Positions 32,528 to 43,245 of a DNA stretch of 64,000 nt are shown here, in pieces (the first letter of the stretch is position 1; each line of letters starts with the position of its first letter). Below the pieces are notes generated by a model. The model did not search any database, was not told where the DNA came from, and saw only the letters and a list, made by a program, of their open reading frames with translations. The position numbers and the translations under genes were made by a program. The stretch covers positions 102,739-166,738 of the forward strand of contig SSNU01000037.1 in NCBI GenBank assembly GCA_012064415.1. The letters run 5' to 3'. The DNA comes from Gyrodactylus bullatarudis (Eukaryota > Platyhelminthes > Monogenea > Gyrodactylidea > Gyrodactylidae).

Positions 32528-33022
32528 TTAGGTTTGAAATCTGTGCCTCATAGGATGAAGAGTAGTAAGAAGAACTGTAAATCTTCTTGAGAAGCGGAGA
32601 TATTGTTCTGGAATTTTCTGGTAAAGAGCAACTGATGAGGCAATTCTTCTAAGCCATATGGGATGTAGATTAGCCGTTTTTAGGAGCTCCTTGTATGAGT
32701 AGAGCCCGAAGCACGCCAGTAGGAATTGAAATTGAAGGCGTTCAGTTTTCTTAATGGTTCCTGTCTGGAGATTGCAGAGAAGAGATGCTCCACAATCAAA
32801 ATGCGGGAGAATAAATTGTTTGAACAGAAGGAGCCGAAGTTCGGGGGAGTGAACAAATTTTCGAGGAAAATAAGTTTTGACTCTCAGCTTATTGAGAACA
32901 TATTTAGCATGTATTGAGGTATCCAGTTTGTTGTTATAAAGTAAGCCAAAATCATTGATTTTGCTAACAACAAGAGTAGTGAGGTCTGGTGTCAGTGAAA
33001 TGTTTAATGATAGGTTAATCAT
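32528..33022 (-). pseudogene. LINE reverse-transcriptase C-terminal fragment
   Basis: It is 164 codons. The order Ile-Asn-Asp-Phe-Gly-Leu-Leu-Tyr-Asn-Asn-Lys-Leu, a Lys-rich helix, Lys-Gln-Phe-Ile-Leu-Pro-His-Phe-Asp-Cys-Gly-Ala-Ser-Leu-Leu, then Tyr-Lys-Glu-Leu-Leu and Pro-Ile-Trp-Leu-Arg-Arg matches non-LTR reverse transcriptases downstream of the catalytic Tyr-x-Asp-Asp box (VKDLGVLFD, P-x-LEYGS and LxRRR regions). The catalytic palm and everything upstream are missing, so it is a truncated copy. The same family appears at 53.4 and 58.9 kb. Confidence 0.75.
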
Positions 33023-34310
33023 ACCATGGAGTAATTAAACCCCTAAAAATATATTATGGATGTTACTTGACTGATCATAATCGAAATTATCATCCTTAGA
33101 CTTACCATTTTTGTAAAGTACCATGTGTGACAGACTGCAATTATCCTTTTTATGAAAACCAAATTTGATCAGGTTATTTCAATCGTGAAACAGCTTATGA
33201 AGAAATGTAAATTTTTGATGCTTATCAAGTAAATAGAAATAAAATATCTAGGATATTATTCCTACTTGACAAATCCTTAATTCAGTAATTCTCTTTTGAG
33301 CATATTAGATCAATGTAATTATTTTTGTCGTTTTTTCCAGTCATGAATACAAAATTATAAAAGGTATGATCTTGATCCATTTATTATATTTGTATTTGTA
33401 AGAAGAAAGATGATGGAACTGATGATGTATCCCTCAAGAATTAATGTGCTTCATAATCCTAGAAGAAATATACACACAATAATCCTCCAATATTTCCCTC
33501 TTCAAGTAATTACATTCCTTCTAATAAATGGCATGATGTGAAATGAAAACTATAATTGCTTTGAGAGAGTTTTTCAAAGGATAATTTATTTTATTTTTTG
33601 AATAAATTGTCTTCTCCCATATCGCAAGAAGTAGAGGAAATTTTGAATTAGTATAATAGACTCATAGAGATCAACGAGAAAAAATAAAGAAACTTTAATC
33701 GAAAACCCATACTCGTAGAATTCGAAAATCTGATCATCCAGATGTTATATCTTAATACTTACTTAGAGTTAGCCATTTTTAAAATGGTTTTTGAAAAAAA
33801 CTGTATATTCGTTATCAGCGTATTCTGAAACCTTACTCTCAAAAATCGTGGAGAAGTCATCTTCGACTAAGTTTACTGCTTGAAAATAAACAAATTACGC
33901 TGAATCGATATTAGTATGCAATTGACAATTCTATCAAAAATTCAATAGTCTTTTTGTATTGGTGATTCTGGAAGATAACGTTTGATTCCTTCCACACCTT
34001 GAAATCAATAAAAATTTTCGAAAACATCGCTAAAAATGTGGCTTTTGCATATATTTCCAGGAAATTTTCAGAAATTTTTTTGAGACCTTGATATTCAAAT
34101 TTTCGTAAAAATCTTAAATTCGAGAATAGCTTCAGTTAAATGCATAATATCAAAATATTTAAGGATGTAATTGTCGATACTGAGAGTGGTGAAATATTGA
34201 TGATTCAGGAATAAATAATTATTTATAAGTCTATACGAATAAATACTTTATTTAGAATAAAGACAAGGTGGTAAATACAAGGATTGAATTCAAATTCGTT
34301 CATTTTTATC
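33023..34310. other. Intergenic with fragments of fold-back repeats
   Basis: The text near 33780-33840 (ATATTCGTTATCAGCGTATT) recurs at about 41180. The part near 33965-34140 (GATAACGTTTGATTCCTT onward) belongs to the family at 42.2 and 57.4 kb. No coding signal. Confidence 0.5.
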
Positions 34311-35506
34311 TATACCTTTTTCAGGTCTAGTTCGTAGAATGGAGAAGTCAATTTTGTATTTTTTCATTTTGTATTTGTCTATTTAGTATGTAATTAAGGC
34401 TGGAAAAAAACAAAATTGAATTAACATGAATACTTCACACTGTAGATTGATTGTGGTTTTTTTTTCAATTGTGCACTCGAAAGAGTAATTATAATGACTG
34501 TGGAATTTTTTTTAGATCTTTACAATTTTCAATTTCGTATTTTTTCAATTCTCTTTCATAAATATGAATAGTCAATTTCGTTCAGTTTACGTGCAAAGTT
34601 AAATAGAAATAATAATTACAGAAAATATTTATTTTATCAAAAATTATTATCATTAATTAATTATAACTATTCAGTTAAATCTTCCAAATTCATAGCAGGA
34701 ATATAAAATCACCTATGACAATTATCATTGATAACACGGGTAGTGATTTGGAAAAATAAATCTTGATCAGGTTGAACTTTTCTGGAAAAAAATTTTGTGC
34801 TGATTTCAGATCTGCTTTCAGAATTTCGCAATATAATATAATGCACCAGCCCACAGTGCAATTGAAAATGAAATAAATTTTGAAGATGTGAGAATTCAGC
34901 GTTTAGTTCCATATTCTTTTTTATTGAAATAATTCTGAAGTCAAAAGATTGCTAGCAGCTCAGAGATCGGAAATATTGGCTTACCAACGCGATAACGGCA
35001 ATCCTACCATTCAAGAAGTTAGGCTAAGAAGGTTAGAACTTATTGCTGAGAATGCAAAAGCATCAATAACAACAGATAAAATTTTTTCGGCAACTTTTTA
35101 TATCGAAAAATTTATATTCCTGCTATGAATTTGGAAGATTTAACTGAATAGTTATAATTAATTAATGATAATAATTTTTGATAAAATAAATATTTTCTGT
35201 AATTATTATTTCTATTTAACTTTGCACGTAAACTGAACGAAATTGACTATTCATATTTATGAAAGAGAATTGAAAAAATACGAAATTGAAAATTGTAAAG
35301 ATCTAAAAAAAATTCCACAGTCATTATAATTACTCTTTCGAGTGCACAATTGAAAAAAAACCCAATCAATCTACAGTGTGAAGTATTCATGTTAATTCAA
35401 TTTTGTTTTTTTCCAGCCTTAATTACATACTAAATAGACAAATACAAAATGAAAAAATACAAAATTGACTTCTCCATTCTACGAACTAGACCTGTAAAAG
35501 GTATAG
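34311..35506. mobile_element. 1.2-kb element with near-identical arms of about 400 bp
   Basis: 34311-34708 returns in reverse complement at 35109-35506. The outer end is TATACCTTTTTCAGGTCTAG and the inner end is CAAATTCATAGCAGGAATAT. I see only isolated differences across about 400 bp, so the insertion or conversion is recent. The 400-bp centre is not repetitive and holds the coding-like island at 34937-35128. I could not settle the target duplication or superfamily. Confidence 0.85.
34937..35128 (+). pseudogene. Coding-like island inside the palindromic element
   Basis: An open frame without its own ATG encodes Leu-Leu-Ala-Ala-Gln-Arg-Ser-Glu-Ile-Leu-Ala-Tyr-Gln-Arg, then a charged helix-like stretch rich in Arg, Glu and Leu. 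It ends at TGA (35126-35128) inside the right arm. Its base composition is more balanced than its surroundings. I do not recognise the family. It could be a captured host exon or the residue of the element's own protein. Confidence 0.4.
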
Positions 35507-36158
35507 ACCAACGAAAAGGAAAAAAAGTTCATTTTCCTCCTATTCTTCACCATTATGAATGCAGTCGTTAAAGTCATTGATACATGAAGTTGTCAATCAT
35601 TCCGATGATAAGAATTAATTCTGACATGTAATCAGTTCATGTATTTTATTGGCCAATTTCTATTTTATCATTCCTTCATAATAGACAACTTGAATGCAGA
35701 GATTGATGATTCCTAATTGAGCTTACATTTGAGATCATAATTTATAGATCAAAAAAGGAGGATACCAGCTCTTCTCTCTGTAAGCAAATTTTTAAAATAG
35801 GGTGGGGCAAGAAAAGATTTCCCTACAGTTCTTCTTCTTGTCACATTGAACATCTTCGCAATAACTTTACCCAACTTAATCATCTTAATATAATCTGAAT
35901 TTTTAGATGAATAACATTGATAATTTCTTTTTTAATTTTATTGGTCAATAGTTTTCTCAAATATGATTGAACAATAAAATAAAATTGGATCAGAAAAATA
36001 TGGGATAAAGAAATAGGGTAGCGCTATCTTGAGGCCACCATTATTATAATTATATGGAAATACCCCTTAATTTAAACGTTTGATAAACCAAACTTGCAAG
36101 GAAATATGCTAATCTTGACAATTGAAAGTCTCAACGTTTAATTTTATACCCCAAGATG
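35507..36158. other. Intergenic, nothing supported
   Basis: AT-rich spacer between the palindromic element and the 3' end of the channel gene. I found no coding signal. Confidence 0.45.
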
Positions 36159-36164
36159 TTTATT
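36159..36164 (-). terminator. Polyadenylation signal of the DEG/ENaC gene
   Basis: AATAAA on the minus strand lies 52 nt after the stop codon. It supports the exon above being a genuine 3'-terminal exon. Confidence 0.6.
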
Positions 36165-36215
36165 ATTAAGAAAGCCTCAACAGATATCAAAGATAACTTA
36201 TTTTGTATTTTCTAC

Positions 36216-36471
36216 TTAGTTTTCAAGAGTTTCTTGCTTTTTCATTGAACATTTGATCAATAAAAAGTAGAAAAAGAGTTGTACAAACTCGAGAATATTC
36301 ACGACAGCCACGCCCATCCAAACACCAAGGGTTCCTCCAAGATCTGAAAATAAATTTGACAAAGGATATACAATCTCTTCATTAATATTTGTCGATGGTT
36401 CAGGATCTTTTTCGTAAATCTTTATCCGAAGAAATGCAAAGTTATCTCCGATTGTGATTCCTTGGGATATT
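36216..36471 (-). CDS. DEG/ENaC (pickpocket-type) sodium channel, last exon
   Basis: Members are trimeric, amiloride-sensitive cation channels with two membrane segments and a large extracellular domain. This exon starts after a pyrimidine-rich tract and AG (just above 36471) and runs to TAA at 36218-36216. It encodes Phe-Leu-Arg-Ile-Lys-Ile-Tyr, then Tyr-Pro-Leu-Ser-Asn-Leu-Phe-Ser-Asp-Leu-Gly-Gly-Thr-Leu-Gly-Val-Trp-Met-Gly-Val. It continues into TM2 (Val-Val-Asn-Ile-Leu-Glu-Phe-Val-Gln-Leu-Phe-Phe-Tyr-Phe-Leu-Leu-Ile) and a short cytosolic tail. The Gly-Gly-x-Leu-Gly and Glu within TM2 are family hallmarks. The Gly-x-Ser selectivity tract reads Gly-Val-Ala here. I could not find the upstream exons, which would lie at higher coordinates on this strand. 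The gene could be complete beyond repeat-filled introns or be a broken remnant. Confidence 0.85.
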
Positions 36472-36944
36472 CTAATTATGGAAAAGAGACGAATTAAGAG
36501 TTGAAATTCAGCCAATATAAAATTGTAAGTCAGAATTTGCTATTAACCATTGAGAATGTCGGGTAGAGTACAGTTCAATTTTTAAAACTATCAACACTAC
36601 AATTCTGGGATAGATTTTAGTAATAAACAGCTAAAGAGAATCTTAAAATCTATTTTCGAAGTCATCTGAGAAGAAGCTCCAAATTTGAGTTGGCTTATTC
36701 TTATATCTATCATATGTGTTACCGTTAATCTTAAACTAGTAACAAGTTTAACTGAATTTCCAAATTAGTTTTTAATGCTTAAAATGATTTTATATTGTGT
36801 TAAATAAAGGAGTTGAGCATGTTCAATCAATGAACAGTTCTCTAATGTCGGGAAATAAGGATTTTGTAGAGTTTAAGACTCTAAACGTCAGATAAAGATA
36901 TTCAAGTTGAATCATTCATAGTGTGACACACTATTAGTGTGTAC

Positions 36945-37395
36945 TAGGCTAGGGTGAAATTTTTTTTCTTCGAACATCTCACGAGAGGACTTACTTTTCT
37001 GATGAATTTTAGTACTCAGATCATGTTTTGCATAATTTTAAAGCATGAAAATCATTCTCCATTATGTCATTGCCCATTTTTCCCACAATATCCCACGGGC
37101 ATGATAAAATAACGAAATTAATCATGAATCCTCTCTTGATGATAAGATTACTACTTTTGAAGATAAAAACTAAGAAACTCATTTAATGGCCAAGAGATTC
37201 CGGATTTCAGGGATTGCGTAGTAAAACTTCATTGAAAATTGAGCGGTGATTTGAAAAATTTTGGATTTTTAAAAGCGAATGACATTATGGAGAATCATTT
37301 TCGACACATGCTTCAATACAAAATAATGCTTAGAATTGATAGTTTTATCAGAAAAGTTGGTCCTAATATGGAGTTAAAAATTTCACCCTAGCCTA
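36945..37395. mobile_element. hAT-type MITE, family B copy 1
   Basis: The inverted ends are TAGGCTAGGGTGAAA and TTTCACCCTAGCCTA. The 8-bp target duplication GTGTGTAC is perfect (36937-36944 and 37396-37403). It is 451 bp without an ORF. It matches 42799-43237 in opposite orientation over its whole length with many substitutions. It lies just upstream (in gene orientation) of the DEG/ENaC exon, possibly in an intron. Confidence 0.9.
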
Positions 37396-37403
37396 GTGTG
37401 TAC

Positions 37404-39024
37404 CCAAGTAAACAAATCATATAATGTATAAAACATTTCTGTGAATTTATAGAAATTTTTGAAGCATATTTCGATAAAAATGCTTTCGTAAGCATCAAAG
37501 TTAAAAATTTCTTTTATTCTGTGAACTCAAATAGTGTCTGAAAATGGATTTTTCTCTCTCAATCAAATGTGTGACATTGATCAATTGGTTTAATTTGACA
37601 TAGACTTTTTCCAAACTTGAAGTTATTGTATTTTTTTCGCTACAACTTTACATATTCAGCTTGATTGATTTGTTTTTTTTGGGAAAAAGGCATTAACATT
37701 GTTACTTGATGAGTGATCTATTTTTCTTTTAGTGTATTTTATTAAAGAATTGATCATACAATTTATATGAAGGCTGCATCTTCTTAAAGCTTGTCTTCTT
37801 TAAATAATGTATAACAAAAATTTGAAAAAACTGCTAAATCTGAAAATATCAAAGAAGCAGTACCTGGAAGAGGCTTTGGAAAATATTTCAAATAAATCTC
37901 ATCTTTTGATTTCTTGGCCTTACATACTGCTTGAATATCAATGATGTTTTGATGATCCAAAATCCGTGATAGAGAATATCAATTTGATCTCAAATCCAAA
38001 ATAATAAAGATTTTATCGACTCTTTTACGAGATATTCGAGAAAGAAAGAATTTTCGACATAGCTCTCTTCTCCACAGCACAGAGATTCGATTTTAAAAGT
38101 TACAATTTTGAAAAACAAACCATCTGATTCAGGATAGAATTTTCTACAAATTAACTTTTGAAATTATTCTTCTATCATTTAAAACATTTCCAAGTAAAGA
38201 GTTATGAATTTTGGAAAAAACTAAAAATCTTCTACTTTAACTTAAAGTCTTTAAGCCAGATAATCTCATGTTACAAGTGTCGTAAATAGCTCGAATGATG
38301 CGAAATCTCTCAAACTATCGATAAATTAAAAGTCTTACGATAACATAATTTCCCTTCAAAAATTTCTCAATGATATAACCCATATTAGTAACAAATTTTT
38401 ATTCTGATCTGCAAATAAAACAGTCTATATGGATTTATGATTTTGAAACTTGTGAATGTTTTACAATTTATTCGTATTCATTAAATACTATTCAATGTGT
38501 AGAAATTCAATAATTTTGTAATGTAAAAATTCTAAGCATTTTATTCACACTCATATCTTTGCTTGAAATATTTTTTGGAAATCGGAAATTTTCTGAAAGC
38601 TAATATCAAAACTAATCTGGGCTGAGAATTGAATTCTATAAGTAATAATTAATAGAAAATTTGGTATGGGCAATAGCTGTGATCGGCGAAAGAAAATTTT
38701 TCGCCCTGATATTAAATCTAATATTTTATGAAATTCTAAGCACGATGATATGTTTAAAAAAATTCTGACTATCTCAGAAAATAGAAAATTTCAGGCTTGA
38801 AAAAAATATATTTAGAACGTTTTTTATTTCATGATTTTGAAAATGTCTTATAGAATATTCTTAAATAGATTGAAAATAAATTAAAATAATAACTATTATA
38901 ATTTATCCAGTAGTTTAAGTTTGTTCTATAAGACCTTACTTTGTTAGTTTAAAATATTCTTTTAAAAATAAATATTTAAAATTATTTTGAGGCATTAATT
39001 GCCTTATTTCCTCGAAAATATTTT
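37404..39024. other. No supported gene; possible DEG/ENaC introns
   Basis: Expected location of upstream channel exons, but I found none that joins in phase. A splice-bounded segment at about 37870-37945 (minus) is discussed among the rejected items. Otherwise AT-rich sequence. Confidence 0.4.
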
Positions 39025-40127
39025 GGGGGCGCTGACTAATGGTCATGCTGGTAGTTAGAACGACGAAAGAGGTTAGGTGAATAAAAGCTTTTATTTTCGT
39101 CGGCTCTCTTCAGACCTTACACCGACTTGAGCATTTATATATATATATTACAAGAACATGAAAGGGGCTGTCTTGACCAATAGCAATTATTCATTTGTTT
39201 CGGACCAAAAGGGATTCTGTTCGTGTTGTTGACCAATGGGATCGGCTTCTTCACTGTTTGTTTGCTGTGAAGAATTTGTGGATTTGCTGGGTACCCGTTG
39301 CTGCCTTCGTCCCCCGTTTTTTCCTCGCTTTGGGTTGTTGGGGTGATGTCGATGCGTTTCGTTTTCGAGTGGGAGTAGAGGCTTGCATTTCCGGTTGAGA
39401 AAAGAATCTTTTTCTATCATTGGATGTTGCTGGGGGAGGGGCTTGTGTGACGTGGCAGCCTGTGGAGGGTAGGTTATCAACTAATGTTGAGGTTTGAGTT
39501 TCTGTTGCCATCGAGATTGCCATGTCTGGGATTGGAGTTGAGTGTTGGATTTTGGTGGAGTTGTTGGGTGGGACCTTGATCATATCGCTTTGGGCTGTGA
39601 ATTGAGTCGAGCAGAGCAAGGGTGTGAAAGTCTGATCAACACCCACTCGGGGAGGTTTTGAGTGGGATTCTGGTGTTGTGGGAATGGTCGTCAATTGATC
39701 ATCAACTGGGCGTTGCGTTGAGGCTATTAGGGGTCTCAATGTGGAATCGTTCAATGTTTTGTCGTCAGGATGGGTGGAGGAACCGGGTTTATTCTTGGAG
39801 AGAGATTTATCAACTAATGTTGAGGTAGGTGTTTTATGAGCCAAGGATAAACCTGAAGGGATTTTTGTGTCTGAGTTTGCAGTCAGTTTTGAGACCTTCT
39901 TGATGATATTATGGGCTTTGTGGTAATTTGTGCCAGTGAATCCTAGTTGTCCGGGAAACGTGTCCGCTGTGATTTTGCTTAGTTTGTTTCTGAGTATTGT
40001 ATTGGGCACGTCACCTTTGAACGGTAAGGATAGGATTAGAGCCTTCTTTTCATCTGTTGCTGTAATGTCTTTAATCTAACCTCTTTCAACGTTCTAACTA
40101 CCAGCATGACCATTAGTTAGCGCCCCC
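39025..40127 (-). mobile_element. GC-richer TIR element with one long ORF
   Basis: The ends GGGGGCGCTGACTAATGGTC and the complement of GGGGGCGCTAACTAATGGTC form inverted repeats of about 38 bp, extending imperfectly to about 53 bp. The interior is clearly less AT-rich than the window. No unambiguous target duplication is visible. The superfamily is unassigned. Confidence 0.8.
39251..40009 (-). CDS. Unknown protein of the GC-richer TIR element
   Basis: 252 codons from ATG at 40009. The frame is open upstream to about 40075 and reads Lys-Ala-Leu-Ile-Leu-Ser-Leu-Pro-Phe-Lys-Gly-Asp before the first Met, so the annotated ATG may not be the true start. The first about 50 residues (Ile-Leu-Arg-Asn-Lys-Leu, then Thr-Phe-Pro-Gly-Gln-Leu-Gly-Phe) are reminiscent of the linker after reverse transcriptase in Penelope-like and related retroelements (weak). 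The middle is Ser/Thr/Pro-rich and disordered. The end is strongly basic (Lys-Ala-Arg-Lys-Lys-Arg-Gly) and finishes with Gln-Ile-His-Lys-Phe-Phe-Thr, which resembles a PCNA-binding (PIP) box. It contains no transposase catalytic motif that I can see. Confidence 0.6.
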   Translation of the reverse strand: MPNTILRNKLSKITADTFPGQLGFTGTNYHKAHNIIKKVSKLTANSDTKIPSGLSLAHKTPTSTLVDKSLSKNKPGSSTHPDDKTLNDSTLRPLIASTQRPVDDQLTTIPTTPESHSKPPRVGVDQTFTPLLCSTQFTAQSDMIKVPPNNSTKIQHSTPIPDMAISMATETQTSTLVDNLPSTGCHVTQAPPPATSNDRKRFFSQPEMQASTPTRKRNASTSPQQPKARKKRGTKAATGTQQIHKFFTANKQ

Positions 40128-40615
40128 AGAATTTTTTATATTTTATTGTGATCGAATGATAAACGAGAAATCGAATTCTAGAACTATTAATTGTCTTTTA
40201 AAAATGTGAGTTCAAGAAAATCTCAATCAAAATTTTTTTTTGTTAAAAAAATTAAATCTAGGGATATTGACAAACAATGTATAAATAGGTAAAAAGTGTT
40301 ATAAAATTTGAGGATTCTTAAAAACCTTGAATGTTTTGGAATTATCTCGATGTTGTTTTTAGATTATGTTGATTATTTAAGATTCTTCTTGTAAATTTCC
40401 ACTAAAAAAATTTTCATATTATTTTGATCTTGAAAATATTTTCAGTTATTATTCTAGTAGGCTCTATAGCTATTTCGCGAATGGAAAACCTTTTAAAACT
40501 ATATCGGTTTTTTTGGGAGGGGGGGGGGTATTATTTTGGAAATACCTATTTATGTTTTGAAAAATGAATAAAAAAGTTAGCCATTTTCAAAGTCTAAAAA
40601 TGTTCTAATCCATCA

Positions 40616-40750
40616 ATGACTCTTAAAGACTGCAAAGAATTTGTTCATGCACGTTATAATTTGGACATTTGTCAATCCACTGTACTAAATTGGCTTGATG
40701 GAGAGTTTTATTCCCTAAAAGATGTTCGTAATATTCTACGAATTTTTTAA
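40616..40750 (+). pseudogene. Possible transposase helix-turn-helix fragment
   Basis: A 44-codon ORF encodes Thr-Leu-Lys-Asp-Cys-Lys-Glu-Phe, then Tyr-Asn-Leu-Asp-Ile-Cys-Gln-Ser-Thr-Val-Leu-Asn-Trp-Leu. This has the spacing of a Psq/CENP-B-type or Tc1-type HTH (Tyr-x-hydrophobic, Ser-Thr-Val, Trp-Leu). No catalytic domain follows, so it would be a remnant. Confidence 0.3.
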
Positions 40751-40794
40751 ATACCAGATTCGTGATCAGCGTAAAATTTTACATCAGAATTTTA

Positions 40795-41130
40795 TATCTA
40801 GAATAAAATACTTTTTAAAAAAATATTCAATCTCTATCAGTGTTATCAATTAAGAATGAAAAAATTTGAAATCAGAATGAAAAATGTTAAATAATCACCC
40901 CACCCCCCTAATTAATTCTCGGGACTCTTTGCTAATGAAAATTTTTCAGTTTAGATTGAAAAATGATGAATTCAGAATGCAAAAATTTGAAATCAGAATG
41001 CAAAAATGTCAACTCAGATTGAAAATAATAAAAATATTTACCCCCAACTCCCTATTATTTCTCTGGCCCTTTGCTAATCAGAATGAAAAAAATTTATTTT
41101 AGATTGAAAAAATTTTAAATCAGAATTTTT
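40795..41130. repeat. Irregular minisatellite of about 20-bp units
   Basis: Units of the form TCAGAATGAAAAATT or TCAGATTGAAAAAT recur about ten times, interrupted by C-rich stretches (CACCCCACCCCCCTAATTA and a similar one at 41040). Confidence 0.55.
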
Positions 41131-42179
41131 AACTTGCAACTAGCTCTGAAAAAGGTATAAACTAAAGGTTGGTTTTTGAAAAAAATTGCATATTCGTTAT
41201 CAGCATATTCTAAAGCCCAACCTAGAGGGTTAAATGTACATTGAAAGTAACACGAGTTGTGTGAAAATACGACGAAATCTACTAAATTCGTCATACATTA
41301 CCATTGATAATTTATTAATAAACAGAAAAGATTTTTTTGCTAAACTGTGTATTAGACGATGCTTAAAACCTTCCTTAAACTACGATTAGGAAAACAAACT
41401 GTATTTATTGTATTGTAGTAATTGTATTTATAGATTGATTATTTAAAAATGTTTGCGAATATTTCTTCTTCATAGACATTTTGTGTACAATAATAACAGT
41501 GGACTTGGTTGTGTATACGTAAGCAACTATGCCTATACAAGCTAAAGAAGAAACCTCAGAAAAATTTTCTGATAAAAAGTACATTCATAAGCAAGACTTT
41601 TCTATAAAAGTAATTGAAGAAGAAGAAATAAAAGTTGAAATTATAAGATCATAATTTATAGATGAACCAAAACGATCTATGGAAATTCCGATTGTTTTTG
41701 GAAAAAATTAAATTGTGATTTTGAATTGTGGTCTCTCAAGGTAATTTACAAAATTTTATTTTTCAGTCAAATTTTGAATTTATAATTTTAACGGTTATGG
41801 TTTCATCTCACTCTTCTCTGTAGTTGAAATCATTGTCAAGGTTCTGATTGACCATGTCGCCATTGTTATGGACTAGGCTATGGGTAATTGGGCAAGTAAG
41901 AAGAGTAAACGTATTGGGCTGGGACTTTATCAAGTTGGGCGAATTTATTAATACCTGGCTCATGTGCAACAAGATTAACAACAGATTAATAATACAAATC
42001 ATATAGGTCTTTTAAAGGATATTCTTGGCGTATATTCAAACACCAAAACATTAACTTTAATTGCAAAAAAAGGAAAAGACTTTTTGAAATCTGAATCGGA
42101 ATCTTTGTTGATTTCAATGTGTTGAAAGTTATTTTTCAGGTATTTTACAGGAAGAACAAATAAGCCATTCTTGATTAAT

Positions 42180-42660
42180 TTGGGAGTTCATGATTTTTAC
42201 AAAAATCTCGTTTTTTCATCAAGGTATCGGAATTTTTGAAAGATTTTTTGGTAGCTGATTCAAAATGTAAACTTTTGAGAAAAAAATTTTTTTTGAGATA
42301 TTTTAAATTTCGAGATGGCGCGATTTTATTCTTTTTTAAACTTTGAGTTGATCCAAAGATTAGTTCAAAATGAGGGGTTTTTTCCAAAAAATAAATAAAA
42401 GTAATTATTTTCTTTGCTTAATGATGATCCTGAAAAATAACGTTTGATATATCTCAGACCTTGAAATCAACAAAAAATTTCAACTCAAAGTTTAAAATGT
42501 CTCTAAAATTTTCAAAAAAAATTATTTTCTCGAATCAGTAAAAGTGTACATTTTAAATCAGTTACCAAAAAATCTTTCAAAAATATTGATACCTTGATGA
42601 AAAAATTAGATTTTTGTAAAAATCATGAATTCCCAAATTCACCGAGAATAGCTTTATAGT
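42180..42660. mobile_element. Fold-back element, family C copy 1
   Basis: The left arm (TTCATGATTTTTACAAAAAT, then TTTTTCATCAAGGTATCGGA, then TCAAAATGTAAACTTT) returns inverted at 42530-42650 with substitutions. Relatives lie at 57365-57960, with fragments near 33965-34140 and 59750-59800. No ORF. Confidence 0.7.
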
Positions 42661-42798
42661 CTAGGAAATACGCCATTATCGTGTGAAAATTAATTTTATA
42701 CAGCTTGAAAAATTAATCTAATTTCTACCCAAATTTATGATTCAATTGAAAAAATTTAATGAGAAAATAAAATTTGATCACACTTTTACGGTAAGAAA

Positions 42799-43237
42799 TA
42801 TGCTAGGGTGAAAATTTTAAATCTCATATTAGTACCAACTTTTCTGATGAAACTATCAATTCTAAGCATTATTTTGTATTGAATACTTCACCATTATGTC
42901 ATTCGGTTTTAAAAATCCAAAATTTTTAAAATCGCCGCTCAATTTTCAATGAATTTTTACTACGCAATCACTAAAATTGGGAATATCTTGGCCATTTAAT
43001 AAGTTTCTTAATTTTTATCTTCAAAAATAGTAATCTTATCATCAAAAGGGGCTTCATGGTTAATTTCGTTATTTTATCATGCCCGTGGGATATTGTGGGT
43101 AAAATGGGCAATGACATAATGGAGAATGACTTTCACACTTTGAAATTATGCAAAACATGATCTGAGTACTAAAATTTATCAGAAAAGTAAGTCCTCCCAT
43201 GAGTTGTTCGAAGAAAAAAAATTTTCACCCTAGCCTA
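42799..43237. mobile_element. hAT-type MITE, family B copy 2
   Basis: It starts TATGCTAGGGTGAAAA and ends TTTTCACCCTAGCCTA. The 8-bp target duplication GTAAGAAA is perfect (42791-42798 and 43238-43245). It is the inverted relative of 36945-37395. The two unrelated duplications prove two independent insertions. Confidence 0.9.
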
Positions 43238-43245
43238 GTAAGAAA

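Larger units (their letters stand above)
40128..42179. other. Intergenic with a short ORF and a minisatellite-like tract
   Basis: Contains the HTH-like ORF at 40616-40750, the repeats at 40795-41130, a G-run near 40520, and a 41-residue acidic ORF at 41529-41654 (MPIQAKEETSEKFSD start) without known relatives. Otherwise AT-rich. Confidence 0.4.

Noticed and set aside
37870..37945. Splice-bounded minus-strand segment (Lys-Ala-Lys-Lys-Ser-Lys-Asp-Glu-Ile-Tyr start) as an upstream DEG/ENaC exon
   Set aside because: Its donor phase does not match the acceptor phase of the last exon, and the peptide does not resemble the channel's extracellular domain.
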